The position numbers were made by a program, and so were the translations under genes. Shown piece by piece: positions 25,074-34,098 of a stretch of DNA of 64,000 bases; position 1 is the first letter of the stretch; the number at the start of each line of letters is the position of its first letter. Source of the DNA: Thalassovita gelatinovora (lineage in GTDB: Bacteria; Pseudomonadota; Alphaproteobacteria; Rhodobacterales; Rhodobacteraceae). The notes beneath the pieces are model-generated. The model had not been told where the DNA came from and searched no databases. It worked only from the letters and a program-made list of their open reading frames with translations. The DNA lies in NCBI RefSeq assembly GCF_001458355.1, contig NZ_CYSA01000015.1, forward strand, positions 563,001-627,000, in the 5' to 3' direction.

Positions 25074-26606
25074 TCAGCCAAACATCACCACCAAGACCGT
25101 TCCAGCCACGCCAAGCCCTGCCCCGGTCAGCCCCCAAACGACCCGTCCCACCCAACCGTTTCCGGCAGGTTCCACGAGCTCTTGAGCCTGACGGACCAGA
25201 ATCGATTCGACCAGCCCCGGCAACCGCGGACCGAACCGGCCCAGTACTGCGGCGGTTTTTGCCAGATCGCCCAGTACAGCCTTCGGCCCGATGCTTTGCT
25301 TTATGTAGTCTTCGACCACCGGTTTGGCGACTTCCCAGATATTGATCTGCGGATGCAACGACCGCGCAACGCCTTCGACCACGACCATGGTCCGTTGCAG
25401 CAAAATCAGTTCGGTTCGGGTTTCCATGCCAAACCGGTCGGTTACTTCGAACAGGTAGTTCAGCAACCGCCCCATTGATATATGGCTGGCATCCATACCG
25501 AAAATCGGTTCACCCACCGCACGCAAAGCACGGGCGAATTCATCGACATCCATTGAAGCGGGGACATAGCCAGCTTCGAAATGCACTTCGGCCACGCGTT
25601 TGTAATCGCGCCTGATGAACCCGAACAAAATCTCGGCGTAAACCCGACGAGTATATTCGTCGATATAGCCCATGATGCCGAAATCATAGGCGATGATATC
25701 GCCATTGGCAGCGACCTTCAGATTGCCCTGATGCATATCGGCATGGAAAAACCCGTCGCGCAACGCGTGATTGAGGAACAGTTGCAGCACCCGTTCACCC
25801 AGTTCCCGGCGGTCATGGCCCGCAGCATCCAGCGCTGCATTGTTCCCCAAAGGCGCACCATCGGCCCACCCCATGGTCATGACCCGACGCCCCGACAGGC
25901 CCCATTTGATCTGAGGCAGTTGGAAGCCGACGTCATTCACCGTGTTCGCGGCGAATTCCGAGGCCGAGGCACTTTCCAGCCTCAAATCCAATTCGCCCTT
26001 AACCACCCCTTCGAAATGTTCGATCACATCGCGCGGACGTAACCGGCGCGACGCGGGGGACAGGATTTCAATCACGTCGGCGGCAAAATAGAACGCGTCG
26101 ATATCCCGGCGAAAGGCCCGTTCGATGCCGGGGCGAAGTACCTTGACCGCCGCCAATTCACCGGTATCGCGCAACCGTACCCGATGCACTTGTGCGATGG
26201 ATGCCGCCGCGACCGGTTCACTGAATTCCGAAAACAGTTCGTCGACCGGCAAGCCCAGCTCAGCCTCGATGCTCGCCTTGGCCACTGCGACCGAAAACGG
26301 TGGCAGCTGGTCCTGCAAGACCCGCAGATGCAGCGCCATGTCTTCACCGACCACATCCGGGCGGGTCGAAAGTATTTGACCGAACTTGATATAGGCGGGG
26401 CCCAGCGCAGTCAGCGCCCGCGTCACGGGCGGCATCGTTGGGTCGCCCTTGTAGCCCAAGAATCGGAACGGCCAAGCCAGAACCCGTGCAGCAATACGGA
26501 TGCTGCGCGGTGCCTCCATCCCATCAAGGATTTCGCGCATCGCGCCGCTGCGCTCAAACGTCGCCCCGGTGCGGATCAGCCGCCAGATGTTGTGTGGTCC
26601 GCGCAT
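25074..26606 (-). CDS. ubiB: Ubiquinone biosynthesis kinase-like protein UbiB
   Basis: 510 aa. Member of the UbiB/ADCK family with the KxGQ motif ([13 protein letters not shown]), a nucleotide-site [10 protein letters not shown], the lysine in [10 protein letters not shown] and [11 protein letters not shown] then AYDFGIMG. Two C-terminal hydrophobic helices ([24 protein letters not shown]) anchor it in the inner membrane. It supports ubiquinone biosynthesis by extracting or presenting lipid intermediates. It begins one base after the ubiE stop, so both are one operon. Confidence 0.95.
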   Translation of the reverse strand: MRGPHNIWRLIRTGATFERSGAMREILDGMEAPRSIRIAARVLAWPFRFLGYKGDPTMPPVTRALTALGPAYIKFGQILSTRPDVVGEDMALHLRVLQDQLPPFSVAVAKASIEAELGLPVDELFSEFSEPVAAASIAQVHRVRLRDTGELAAVKVLRPGIERAFRRDIDAFYFAADVIEILSPASRRLRPRDVIEHFEGVVKGELDLRLESASASEFAANTVNDVGFQLPQIKWGLSGRRVMTMGWADGAPLGNNAALDAAGHDRRELGERVLQLFLNHALRDGFFHADMHQGNLKVAANGDIIAYDFGIMGYIDEYTRRVYAEILFGFIRRDYKRVAEVHFEAGYVPASMDVDEFARALRAVGEPIFGMDASHISMGRLLNYLFEVTDRFGMETRTELILLQRTMVVVEGVARSLHPQINIWEVAKPVVEDYIKQSIGPKAVLGDLAKTAAVLGRFGPRLPGLVESILVRQAQELVEPAGNGWVGRVVWGLTGAGLGVAGTVLVVMFG

Positions 26607-26607
26607 A

Positions 26608-27360
26608 TCAGATTTTCCATCCCGAATGCAGGCAGGCGATACCCATGGTCAGATTGCGGTATTTCGCATTCTCGAACCCGGCCTGCCGCACCATGTTCAG
26701 GAACGTGTCCTGATCGGGAAATTTGCGGATCGATTCCACCAGATACTGATAAGAATCGCGATCATTGGCGATCACCTGACCCAGTCTTGGGATGATATTG
26801 AAGGAATAGAGGTCATACACCTTCTGCATCATGTCATTCGGAATCTGGCTGAATTCCAGAACCATCAGACGACCACCCGGTTTCAACACCCGGCAGGCCT
26901 CGTTCAGCGCCTCCTGCGGACGGGTCACGTTCCGAATCCCGAAGCTGATCGTGTAAACGTCGAAGGTGTTGTCCGCGAAAGGCAGGTTCATCGCGTCGCC
27001 CGTTACCCAATCCAAGCTGCTGGCCATCGCCGCCGCTTCGGCCCGTTTGCGGCCTTCGATCAGCATCGGTTCGGTCAGATCCAGCACAGTGGCATGGGCG
27101 TGCCCGGCGCGTATCAGATAACGGAAGGAAATATCGCCGGTACCCCCGGCCACATCCAGAAGCTTGGTATTCGGACGCGGTGCCAGCCAATCCATCATCG
27201 CGTCTTTCCAGATGCGGTGGATGCCCATACTCATCGCGTCGTTCATCACGTCGTATTTCGACGCGACGGACCCGAACACCCCCTGTACGCGCCCGGCCTT
27301 TTCAGACTCGGGTACGGTTTCAAATCCGAAATGGGTGGTTTTTTGATCTGTCTCGGTCAT
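26608..27360 (-). CDS. ubiE: Ubiquinone/menaquinone C-methyltransferase UbiE
   Basis: 250 aa. SAM-dependent methyltransferase with motif [15 protein letters not shown] and the UbiE signature [19 protein letters not shown]. The N-terminal part ([20 protein letters not shown] then [18 protein letters not shown]) is diagnostic. It methylates the benzoquinol ring in ubiquinone synthesis. Divergent from mutM across 84 bases and followed immediately by ubiB; this arrangement is common in Rhodobacterales and elsewhere in alphaproteobacteria. Confidence 0.96.
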   Translation of the reverse strand: MTETDQKTTHFGFETVPESEKAGRVQGVFGSVASKYDVMNDAMSMGIHRIWKDAMMDWLAPRPNTKLLDVAGGTGDISFRYLIRAGHAHATVLDLTEPMLIEGRKRAEAAAMASSLDWVTGDAMNLPFADNTFDVYTISFGIRNVTRPQEALNEACRVLKPGGRLMVLEFSQIPNDMMQKVYDLYSFNIIPRLGQVIANDRDSYQYLVESIRKFPDQDTFLNMVRQAGFENAKYRNLTMGIACLHSGWKI

Positions 27361-27444
27361 GGGTCTTGCCAGTCCGTTGTTCTAGACCTTCTTATAGGGC
27401 GCTGGCCATGCGCTGCAATGCGCTGTTCTGTCAAAGGAAGACTT

Positions 27445-28296
27445 ATGCCTGAACTCCCCGAAGTTGAAACCGTTCGCCGCGGCCTAGTCCCGTCCATGGA
27501 AGGCGCCGTGATTGCGCGCGCGCAGGTGAACCGCCCCGATCTGCGTTGGCCTTTCCCGGACCGGATGGCGGAACGGTTACAGGGCCGCCGCGTTCTGTCC
27601 CTCAGGCGGCGGTCGAAATACATCCTCGCCGATCTTGATTCGGGGGAAACGCTGTTGATTCATCTGGGGATGAGCGGCCGAATGCTGGTGTCGGGCGATC
27701 CGCTGGGACAGTTCGCGCATGTTCACCCCGCGCCGGAAAAGCATGATCATGTGGTGTTCAACATGGATAACGGCGCGCGCATCACCTTCAACGATCCGCG
27801 CCGGTTTGGCGCGATGGACCTGCTGGAAACCGCGACGGCAGAGAATCACAAGCTGCTGTCGGTACTGGGACCCGAACCCTTGGGTAACGAATTTTCCGAA
27901 TCCTACCTGGTGGCAGCGCTGAAGGGCAAAAACACACCGATCAAATCAGCGCTGCTGGACCAGGGAATCATTGCCGGTCTTGGCAACATCTATGTCTGTG
28001 AAACGCTGTACCGGGCGGGGATACATCCCAAACGCAAGGCGGGGCAGATCGCTGACGCAAGGGCAGCCGCATTAGTCGCGATCATCCGCGACGTTCTGAA
28101 AGAAGCCATCGAAGCAGGCGGGTCCAGCCTGAAGGATTTCCGTCGGGCGGATGGGGAGTTAGGTTATTTTCAACACCGTTTCGATGTCTATGACCGCGAA
28201 GGCCAGCCCTGTCATGGCGATGGCTGCAAAACGGCGATTCGGCGCATCGTTCAATCGGGTCGGTCGACTTTTTACTGCCCGACCTGTCAAAGATAA
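27445..28296 (+). CDS. mutM: Formamidopyrimidine-DNA glycosylase
   Basis: 283 aa. Base-excision repair enzyme for 8-oxoguanine. The catalytic N-terminus [13 protein letters not shown] is intact, the helix-two-turn-helix region includes [17 protein letters not shown], and the C-terminal zinc finger has all four cysteines (CHGDGC and YCPTC). ATG 27445 follows AAAGGAAG. A much longer frame extends upstream through ubiE and is a shadow. Pro2 and Glu3, needed for catalysis, are present after Met removal. Confidence 0.97.
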   Translation: MPELPEVETVRRGLVPSMEGAVIARAQVNRPDLRWPFPDRMAERLQGRRVLSLRRRSKYILADLDSGETLLIHLGMSGRMLVSGDPLGQFAHVHPAPEKHDHVVFNMDNGARITFNDPRRFGAMDLLETATAENHKLLSVLGPEPLGNEFSESYLVAALKGKNTPIKSALLDQGIIAGLGNIYVCETLYRAGIHPKRKAGQIADARAAALVAIIRDVLKEAIEAGGSSLKDFRRADGELGYFQHRFDVYDREGQPCHGDGCKTAIRRIVQSGRSTFYCPTCQR

Positions 28297-28360
28297 CTTG
28301 ATCCGGACGCCCGGATTGGCCATCAATCGGCACTGACCGGAACAATGGAAAGCTGAATTC

Positions 28361-29137
28361 ATGGCCTATGAGACGATCATCGTCGAAGTAGAAGACCACA
28401 TCGCACTGGTAAAACTGAACCGTCCAGATGCGATGAATGCACTGAACGGCCAGTTACTGACGGAACTGGCCGACGCAATGAAAGCGGCGCAAGCGAACGA
28501 CAAGGTGCGCTGTATCGTTCTGACTGGTTCGGAAAAGGCATTTGCCGCCGGGGCAGATATCAAGATGATGAGCGACAAAACCTATACAGAGGTTTTGACC
28601 GAAGATCTTTTCGGCCCGGAAATCGACGAAGTCAAACGTGTGCGCAAACCAATCATCGCGGCTGTTGCAGGCTATGCTTTGGGCGGCGGTTGCGAATTGG
28701 CGATGCTGTGCGACTTCATCATTGCGGCCGACAACGCGAAGTTCGGCCAGCCCGAAGTCAATCTGGGCGTCATGGCTGGTATCGGCGGCACCCAGCGACT
28801 GACGCGAGCCATTGGCAAGGCCAAGGCAATGGATATGAACCTGACCGGACGCTTCATGGATGCCGAAGAGGCCGAACGCTCGGGTCTGGTCAGCCGGATC
28901 GTGCCTGCCAAGAAGTTGATGGAAGAAGCTATGGGCGCGGCCGCCAAGATCGCAGAGAAATCGATGATTTCTGTCATGCTGATCAAGGAAGCTGTAGATA
29001 AAAGCTTCGAAGTGCCGCTTTCCGAAGGTCTGCTGATCGAACGCCGGATGTTCCATTCGCTGTTCGCGACCGAGGACCAGAAAGAAGGCATGGCCGCCTT
29101 CATCGACAAGCGCACACCGCAGTTCCGCGACAAATAG
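28361..29137 (+). CDS. Enoyl-CoA hydratase/crotonase
   Basis: 258 aa, the normal short-chain enoyl-CoA hydratase length. Crotonase motifs: oxyanion hole [10 protein letters not shown] and [14 protein letters not shown], catalytic Glu region [17 protein letters not shown]. It would hydrate trans-2-enoyl-CoA in beta-oxidation. It stands alone between mutM and rpsT and ends in a clear stem-loop. Confidence 0.93.
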   Translation: MAYETIIVEVEDHIALVKLNRPDAMNALNGQLLTELADAMKAAQANDKVRCIVLTGSEKAFAAGADIKMMSDKTYTEVLTEDLFGPEIDEVKRVRKPIIAAVAGYALGGGCELAMLCDFIIAADNAKFGQPEVNLGVMAGIGGTQRLTRAIGKAKAMDMNLTGRFMDAEEAERSGLVSRIVPAKKLMEEAMGAAAKIAEKSMISVMLIKEAVDKSFEVPLSEGLLIERRMFHSLFATEDQKEGMAAFIDKRTPQFRDK

Positions 29138-29160
29138 AAGGAACAAGGCAAAGCAAAACG

Positions 29161-29186
29161 AAACGGGCCGGTTTTCCGCCCGTTTT
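29161..29186 (+). terminator. Terminator after enoyl-CoA hydratase
   Basis: AAACGGGC (29161-29168) pairs with GCCCGTTT (29178-29185) around a 9-base loop, followed by a short T stretch. It begins 24 bases after the stop codon, as expected for a Rho-independent terminator. Confidence 0.75.
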
Positions 29187-29330
29187 CAGTTGCAATTCCG
29201 CGAATCTTGGCTAGAAGGGCGCGATACATGCGCGTGAAGCCCGCCTAGGCAAGAATCGTTCCCGACAGAATGACTGTCCGGTGGGGCCGCGTTATACATA
29301 TGCAACCCCGAACCTAAGGGAAGATCTAAA

Positions 29331-29594
29331 ATGGCAAATTCGCCCCAGTCCAAGAAACGCGCCCGTCAGAACGAAGCACGTTTTGCAGTCAACAAAGCCC
29401 GTCGTTCGCGCATCCGTACTTTCCTGCGCAAAGTTGAAGAAGCAATCGAATCGGGCGACAAAGACGTCGCAGCAGCAGCCCTGCGGGCCGCTCAGCCCGA
29501 ACTGATGCGCGGCGTCACCAAAGGCGTCTTCCACAAGAACACAGCGTCGCGCAAAATGTCGCGCCTGTCTGCCCGCGTCAAAGCACTGGGCTGA
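29331..29594 (+). CDS. rpsT: 30S ribosomal protein S20
   Basis: 87 aa, very basic. The opening [20 protein letters not shown] then [19 protein letters not shown] is standard S20, and the C-terminus has [20 protein letters not shown]. It binds 16S rRNA in the small subunit body. ATG 29331 follows AAGGGAAGATCTAAA. Its position before dnaA is typical of Rhodobacteraceae. The downstream hairpin probably ends its transcript. Confidence 0.97.
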   Translation: MANSPQSKKRARQNEARFAVNKARRSRIRTFLRKVEEAIESGDKDVAAAALRAAQPELMRGVTKGVFHKNTASRKMSRLSARVKALG

Positions 29595-29640
29595 TCTTAG
29601 GCCAAGGCAAAGGCCGCTCAAGACAATCAAATTATGTACA

Positions 29641-29666
29641 CAGGGCGTCACAGTTGTGGCGCCCTG
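29641..29666 (+). terminator. Stem-loop after rpsT
   Basis: CAGGGCGTCAC pairs with GTGGCGCCCTG (11 pairs, one G-T) with loop AGTT. The sequence after it (TTGCAATTC) is only weakly T-rich, so efficiency is uncertain. It is 46 bases past the rpsT stop. Confidence 0.6.
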
Positions 29667-30183
29667 TTGCAATTCAAGGCTGTACGACGGGCACATGTGT
29701 TGCACAAAAATTCTGCCCGAGAGATTCTTTTTCGGATTCTCCGAGTCAAGGCCGAAGAACAGTTGCTCAGGTCACAAGCGACTTGCTAGCTTCTGGTTAG
29801 CGATTCACTTCGCCTTGGGGGGACAGGCTCGCCGGAACGTTTTCGCTACACAACGTATCGGCATTATCGAAGGTCCAGTACGGATGCATTCTTGTAGTGA
29901 ATGTATGCCGCACGGGTTCTGTGGGTATTTACCCACGCCAGTCCAACAAGTTTTATGCGCCTGATCGCGCAACCTTCGGCAGGGCTTCTGTTGCAGAAGC
30001 GCCACGTCAAGGTGATATCGATTCGGGGTAGGGTTCGGTCCGGTTCAGGACGGCACAACTGTTGCATGGCTTTGCAACGGTAAGGAATGTTTTGTGCCGC
30101 CAATACAGATGAATAATCGCGCGGCAAATGTGCAAATGCCGCATATAAAATGTTAAGGTCGATGACAGGCTGGAATGGGGAAC
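29667..30183. other. Repeat-rich intergenic region upstream of dnaA (possible origin/control region)
   Basis: About 517 bases without a convincing gene. It holds TGTTGCA at 29698 and in CTGTTGCA at 29664 (overlapping the edge), 29988 and 30059; five GANTC sites at 29723, 29735, 29743, 29802 and 30020; and perfect dyads GTGGGTA-TT-TACCCAC (29921-29936) and GCTTCTG-TTG-CAGAAGC (29984-30000). There are also CGGCACAA/TTGTGCCG (30051-30058, 30092-30099) and GCGGCA/TGCCGC (30121-30126, 30137-30142). No perfect TTATCCACA box is present; TTACCCACG at 29929 is a two-mismatch relative. This may be the dnaA control region or part of oriC. Confidence 0.5.
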
Positions 30184-31569
30184 ATGACGCAAGAACAGTG
30201 GGGCAAGCTTCAACAAAATCTTCTCACTACGGTGGGCAAGAATAACTATGCGACTTGGATCGAGCCGCTGGAATTTTTGGAAATCGCCGAAGATGTCGCC
30301 GTCTTCGAGGTGCCGACTTCGTTTCTGGGAAATTACGTTTCGCAGAATTTCGGTGATCTGATATTACATCAACTCAGTGAAGTTGTTGAAAACGTGCGCC
30401 GTATCAACTTCCGTGTCGCAGCCAACTCTTCTCAGCGCCCGACCCGGAAAGCCGAAATCGTAGACATGCCGAAAGAAGTGCAAAAAGACGCCCCTGCCGT
30501 AGTCCCGCAGGCCGCGCGGGAAGACCTTGTTCCTGGTGCCCCGCTTGATGCGCGCTTTACCTTTGACACATTCGTTGTCGGCAAACCGAACGAATTGGCC
30601 CATGCTGCTGCACGGCGCGTCGCCGAAGGCGGTCCCGTGACCTTCAACCCTTTATTCCTGTATGGCGGCGTCGGATTGGGCAAAACCCACCTGATGCACG
30701 CCATTGCATGGGAATTGCAAACCCAGCGCCCCGACCTGAACGTAGTCTACCTCTCAGCGGAACAATTCATGTATCGCTTTGTTCAGGCGTTGCGTGACCG
30801 CAAGATGATGGATTTCAAACAACTGTTCCGGTCGGTTGATGTGTTGATGGTCGACGATGTGCAATTCATCGCCGGCAAGGACAGCACCCAAGAAGAATTT
30901 TTCCACACCTTTAACGCGCTGGTCGATCAGAACAAACAGATCATCATTTCGGCTGACCGTGCACCGGGTGAAATCAAGGATCTGGAAGACCGGATCAAGT
31001 CGCGCCTGCAATGCGGTCTGGTGGTCGACCTGCATCCTACGGACTACGAATTGCGTCTGGGAATTTTGCAATCTAAGGTTGAATTGCACAAAATGCAATA
31101 TCCCGGCTTGGAACTGGCTCCGGGGGTTTTGGAATTCCTCGCCCATCGGATCAGCACCAATGTCCGTGTTTTGGAAGGGGCGCTGACCCGGCTGTTCGCT
31201 TTTGCATCACTGGTTGGTCGGCCGATCACAATGGATCTGACCCAGGATTGTCTTGCCGACGTCTTGCGCGCCAGTGAACGCAAGATCACGGTCGAAGAAA
31301 TTCAGCGCAAAGTGTCGGAACATTATAATATCCGTCTGTCCGACATGATCGGTCCGAAACGGGTGCGGTCCTATGCGCGTCCGCGTCAAGTCGCGATGTA
31401 TCTGTGCAAACAGCTGACCAGCCGGTCGCTGCCTGAAATCGGGCGTCGTTTCGGTGGCCGCGACCACACCACCGTCATGCACGGGGTCAAGCGGATCGAA
31501 GAACTGCGCGTACAGGACGGACAGATCGCTGAAGACTTGGAAATGCTGCGCCGGGCGCTCGAAGCGTAA
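30184..31569 (+). CDS. dnaA: Chromosomal replication initiator DnaA
   Basis: 461 aa. Domain I is at the N-terminus (MTQEQWGKLQQNLLTTVGKN), AAA+ Walker A is GGVGLGKTHLMHAI, Walker B is VLMVDDVQFIAGKD, and the C-terminal DNA-binding signature is GRRFGGRDHTTVMHGVKRIE. ATG 30184 gives the family N-terminus; ATG 30175 (three residues longer) is the alternative. DnaA opens the origin and is controlled by ATP state. The preceding region is rich in dyads and GANTC sites, which suggests tight cell-cycle control. Confidence 0.97.
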   Translation: MTQEQWGKLQQNLLTTVGKNNYATWIEPLEFLEIAEDVAVFEVPTSFLGNYVSQNFGDLILHQLSEVVENVRRINFRVAANSSQRPTRKAEIVDMPKEVQKDAPAVVPQAAREDLVPGAPLDARFTFDTFVVGKPNELAHAAARRVAEGGPVTFNPLFLYGGVGLGKTHLMHAIAWELQTQRPDLNVVYLSAEQFMYRFVQALRDRKMMDFKQLFRSVDVLMVDDVQFIAGKDSTQEEFFHTFNALVDQNKQIIISADRAPGEIKDLEDRIKSRLQCGLVVDLHPTDYELRLGILQSKVELHKMQYPGLELAPGVLEFLAHRISTNVRVLEGALTRLFAFASLVGRPITMDLTQDCLADVLRASERKITVEEIQRKVSEHYNIRLSDMIGPKRVRSYARPRQVAMYLCKQLTSRSLPEIGRRFGGRDHTTVMHGVKRIEELRVQDGQIAEDLEMLRRALEA

Positions 31570-31589
31570 CCAGAAACGCACACATCTGT

Positions 31590-31611
31590 ACCGCACCGGT
31601 CCCGGTGCGGT
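31590..31611. terminator. Perfect hairpin between dnaA and dnaN
   Basis: ACCGCACCGG and CCGGTGCGGT form a perfect 10-base inverted repeat separated by TC. It starts 20 bases after the dnaA stop. No T-run follows, so it may be a weak terminator, a message stabiliser or a protein-binding dyad. The two-base loop would open by at least one pair in RNA. Confidence 0.5.
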
Positions 31612-31734
31612 CGTCATGCTCTTGACGGCCTTCCCAATCCAGAAGACAAACCAATAAAAGGCTTGAGCCGGTTGGGGATTACGCTACCTTGCACCCCCCG
31701 GGCTATGGGTCGGTACAGGGATAGGAGCGATGGA

Positions 31735-32853
31735 ATGAAATTCAGCATCGAACGCGGGGCGCTTCTTAAAGCCGTTTCGCAGGCGCAGTCGGTCGTCGAA
31801 CGGCGTAACACGATCCCGATCCTTGCCAATGTTCTGATCGAAGCCGAAGGTGACACCGTTTCGTTCCGGGCCACCGATCTGGATATCGAAGTCGTCGACA
31901 AGGCCCCGGCCCAAGTCGAAAAGGCCGGCGCCACCACGGTTTCCGCCGTCACCTTGCATGAAATCGTCCGCAAACTGCCCGATGGCGCGCTGGTTACGCT
32001 CAGCGATGATGGCGTCGCCGGTCGCCTAACCGTCGAAGCGGGCCGATCGAATTTCAACCTGGCAACTCTGCCGCGGGAAGATTTCCCGGTCATGGCAAGT
32101 TCCGAGTACCAATCCAATTTCAGCGCCCCGGCACCGGTTTTGCGCCGCCTGTTCGATAAATCGAAATTCGCCATTTCGACCGAAGAAACCCGTTACTATC
32201 TGAACGGTGTTTATCTGCACGTATCCGATTCAGATGGCGGCAAGGTTCTACGCGCTGTCGCAACCGATGGTCACCGACTGGCCCGGATCGATGCCGATCT
32301 GCCTTCGGGGGCCGAAGACATGCCGGGCGTGATCGTACCGCGCAAGACCGTGGGTGAATTGCGCAAGTTGCTAGATGATGACGAGATGAAAATCGCGGTA
32401 TCGGTCAGCGAAACCAAAATCCGCTTCGCCACCCCGAACATTACCCTGACCTCCAAGGTGATCGATGGCACCTTCCCCGATTACAGCCGAGTGATCCCGG
32501 TCGGTAATACCCGCAAGATGGAAGTCGATGCCGGTGATTTCGCCGCTGCGGTCGATCGGGTTGCAACAGTGTCTTCGGAACGCTCCCGCGCGGTCAAGAT
32601 GGCGCTGGACCAGGACAAACTGGTCCTGTCGGTCAACGCCCCCGATAGTGGTGCCGCCGAAGAAGAGCTGGCCGTGGCCTATAATGATGAACGGTTGGAA
32701 ATCGGATTTAACGCGAAGTATCTACTTGAAATCGCAAGCCAGGTTGACCGCGAAAATGCCGTTTTCTTGTTCAATTCGGCCGGTGATCCGACCCTGATGC
32801 GCGAAGGCAATGACGCTTCGGCAGTTTATGTGGTCATGCCCATGCGCGTCTGA
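31735..32853 (+). CDS. dnaN: DNA polymerase III beta sliding clamp
   Basis: 372 aa, standard length for the ring-shaped processivity clamp with three repeated domains. It starts MKFSIERGALLKAVSQAQSV and ends with the conserved PTLMREGNDASAVYVVMPMR. ATG 31735 follows ATAGGAGCGATGGA; the longer frame to 31663 is not needed. It lies 165 bases after dnaA and 62 before recF, the classical replication order. Confidence 0.97.
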   Translation: MKFSIERGALLKAVSQAQSVVERRNTIPILANVLIEAEGDTVSFRATDLDIEVVDKAPAQVEKAGATTVSAVTLHEIVRKLPDGALVTLSDDGVAGRLTVEAGRSNFNLATLPREDFPVMASSEYQSNFSAPAPVLRRLFDKSKFAISTEETRYYLNGVYLHVSDSDGGKVLRAVATDGHRLARIDADLPSGAEDMPGVIVPRKTVGELRKLLDDDEMKIAVSVSETKIRFATPNITLTSKVIDGTFPDYSRVIPVGNTRKMEVDAGDFAAAVDRVATVSSERSRAVKMALDQDKLVLSVNAPDSGAAEEELAVAYNDERLEIGFNAKYLLEIASQVDRENAVFLFNSAGDPTLMREGNDASAVYVVMPMRV

Positions 32854-32865
32854 GGTGCTGCGGAG

Positions 32866-32874
32866 TTTTCCACA
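32866..32874 (+). promoter_or_regulatory. DnaA-box-like 9-mer between dnaN and recF
   Basis: TTTTCCACA differs from the consensus TTATCCACA at one position. It is followed at 32889-32901 by the dyad TTCTGA-A-TCAGAA. It could be a DnaA titration or autoregulatory site, or chance in this short gap. Confidence 0.4.
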
Positions 32875-32915
32875 AATTCCGGGACGGGTTCTGAATCAGA
32901 AACCGTTGCTGCCTC

Positions 32916-34025
32916 ATGGCTGATCTTGCGCTCAAGCACCTGACTTTGTCACATTTTCGATCCCATAAAACGGGCCGGATCGATTGTGACAAGCGTCCGG
33001 TCGCTATCTATGGGCGCAATGGGTCGGGCAAAACCAATATCCTTGAGGCGGTTTCGCTGTTTTCCCCCGGTCGCGGCTTGCGTCGTGCTTCGGCCGAAGA
33101 CATGATGCGACGCCCCGAAACGCTGGGCTGGAAAGTCACCGGCCTGTTGCAAGCAGGACCGCGCCTACACGAGATCGAAATATGGTCTGAAAACGGGGCC
33201 GCGCGACAGTTGCGCATTGACGGAAAATCCGCGGCGCAACTCGAGTTGGCGCGGTTGTCGCGGGTGCTGTGGCTGATTCCGTCAATGGACCGGCTTTGGA
33301 TTGAAGGCGCCGAAGGACGACGGCGATTTCTGGACCGGATGACCCTGTCTTTCTTTCCCGAACATGCCGATGCAACGCTGGCCTATGAAAAAGCGATGCG
33401 CGAACGCAACCGGTTGCTCAAGGATCAAGTCCGCGATCCCCATTGGTATGGTGCGCTTGAGGCGCAGATGGCGGTGAATGGCGCGAAGATTCACGCCCAT
33501 CGCCGCGCCACGTTGGAATTTCTGGAACAAGCGCAGGCACAGACCGAAACCGCCTTCCCCACCGCGACGCTGGAACTGATGCAAAGCGAAGGCGCGATGC
33601 CAGACACCGAAACCGATCTGCGCGATGCGCTAACGGAAAGTCGGTTCCGCGACCTGGCTGCCGGACGCAGCCTTGTTGGACCGCACCGAACCGATCTTTA
33701 TGGTGTCTTTGCGGCCAAGGGTGTGCCTGCCAAAGACTGTTCCACCGGCGAACAGAAGGCGCTGCTGGTATCGCTGATCCTAGCCAATGCGCGGGCGTTG
33801 TCAGACTTGATCGGCATGCCGCCGATCCTGCTGCTGGACGAAATCGCGGCCCATCTCGATGCCGGGCGCTTGGCTGCGCTTTATGACGAAATCATAGGCT
33901 TTGGCGCACAAGCCTGGATGACAGGCACCGGGCCCGAACTGTTCGACGCTTTAGGCGACCGCGCGCAATACTTAGAAATTCAGGAAACAGGCGGTGTATC
34001 CGAGATCGTTATGAAATCATCATAA
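32916..34025 (+). CDS. recF: DNA replication and repair protein RecF
   Basis: 369 aa. SMC-like ATPase with Walker A IYGRNGSGKTNILEAV, the signature-like STGEQKALLVSLILA and Walker B ILLLDEIAAHLD. RecF helps load RecA at gapped DNA. It follows dnaN by 62 bases. In many relatives gyrB comes next; here four unrelated genes follow before gyrB. Confidence 0.96.
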   Translation: MADLALKHLTLSHFRSHKTGRIDCDKRPVAIYGRNGSGKTNILEAVSLFSPGRGLRRASAEDMMRRPETLGWKVTGLLQAGPRLHEIEIWSENGAARQLRIDGKSAAQLELARLSRVLWLIPSMDRLWIEGAEGRRRFLDRMTLSFFPEHADATLAYEKAMRERNRLLKDQVRDPHWYGALEAQMAVNGAKIHAHRRATLEFLEQAQAQTETAFPTATLELMQSEGAMPDTETDLRDALTESRFRDLAAGRSLVGPHRTDLYGVFAAKGVPAKDCSTGEQKALLVSLILANARALSDLIGMPPILLLDEIAAHLDAGRLAALYDEIIGFGAQAWMTGTGPELFDALGDRAQYLEIQETGGVSEIVMKSS

Positions 34026-34098
34026 AACCGCAAAGCAGAACTTGATTCCGCATCTCGAACAATGAATAGTGCGCTCAACCACGCGAAGGAGGACGCGC

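Noticed and set aside
26500-27444. In-frame N-terminal extension of mutM
   Set aside because: MutM must start with Met-Pro-Glu; the extension crosses ubiE in antisense and is a shadow.
29660-30174. Small plus and minus frames in the rpsT-dnaA gap as genes
   Set aside because: They lack ribosome sites and family likeness, and conflict with the dense repeat structure of the region.
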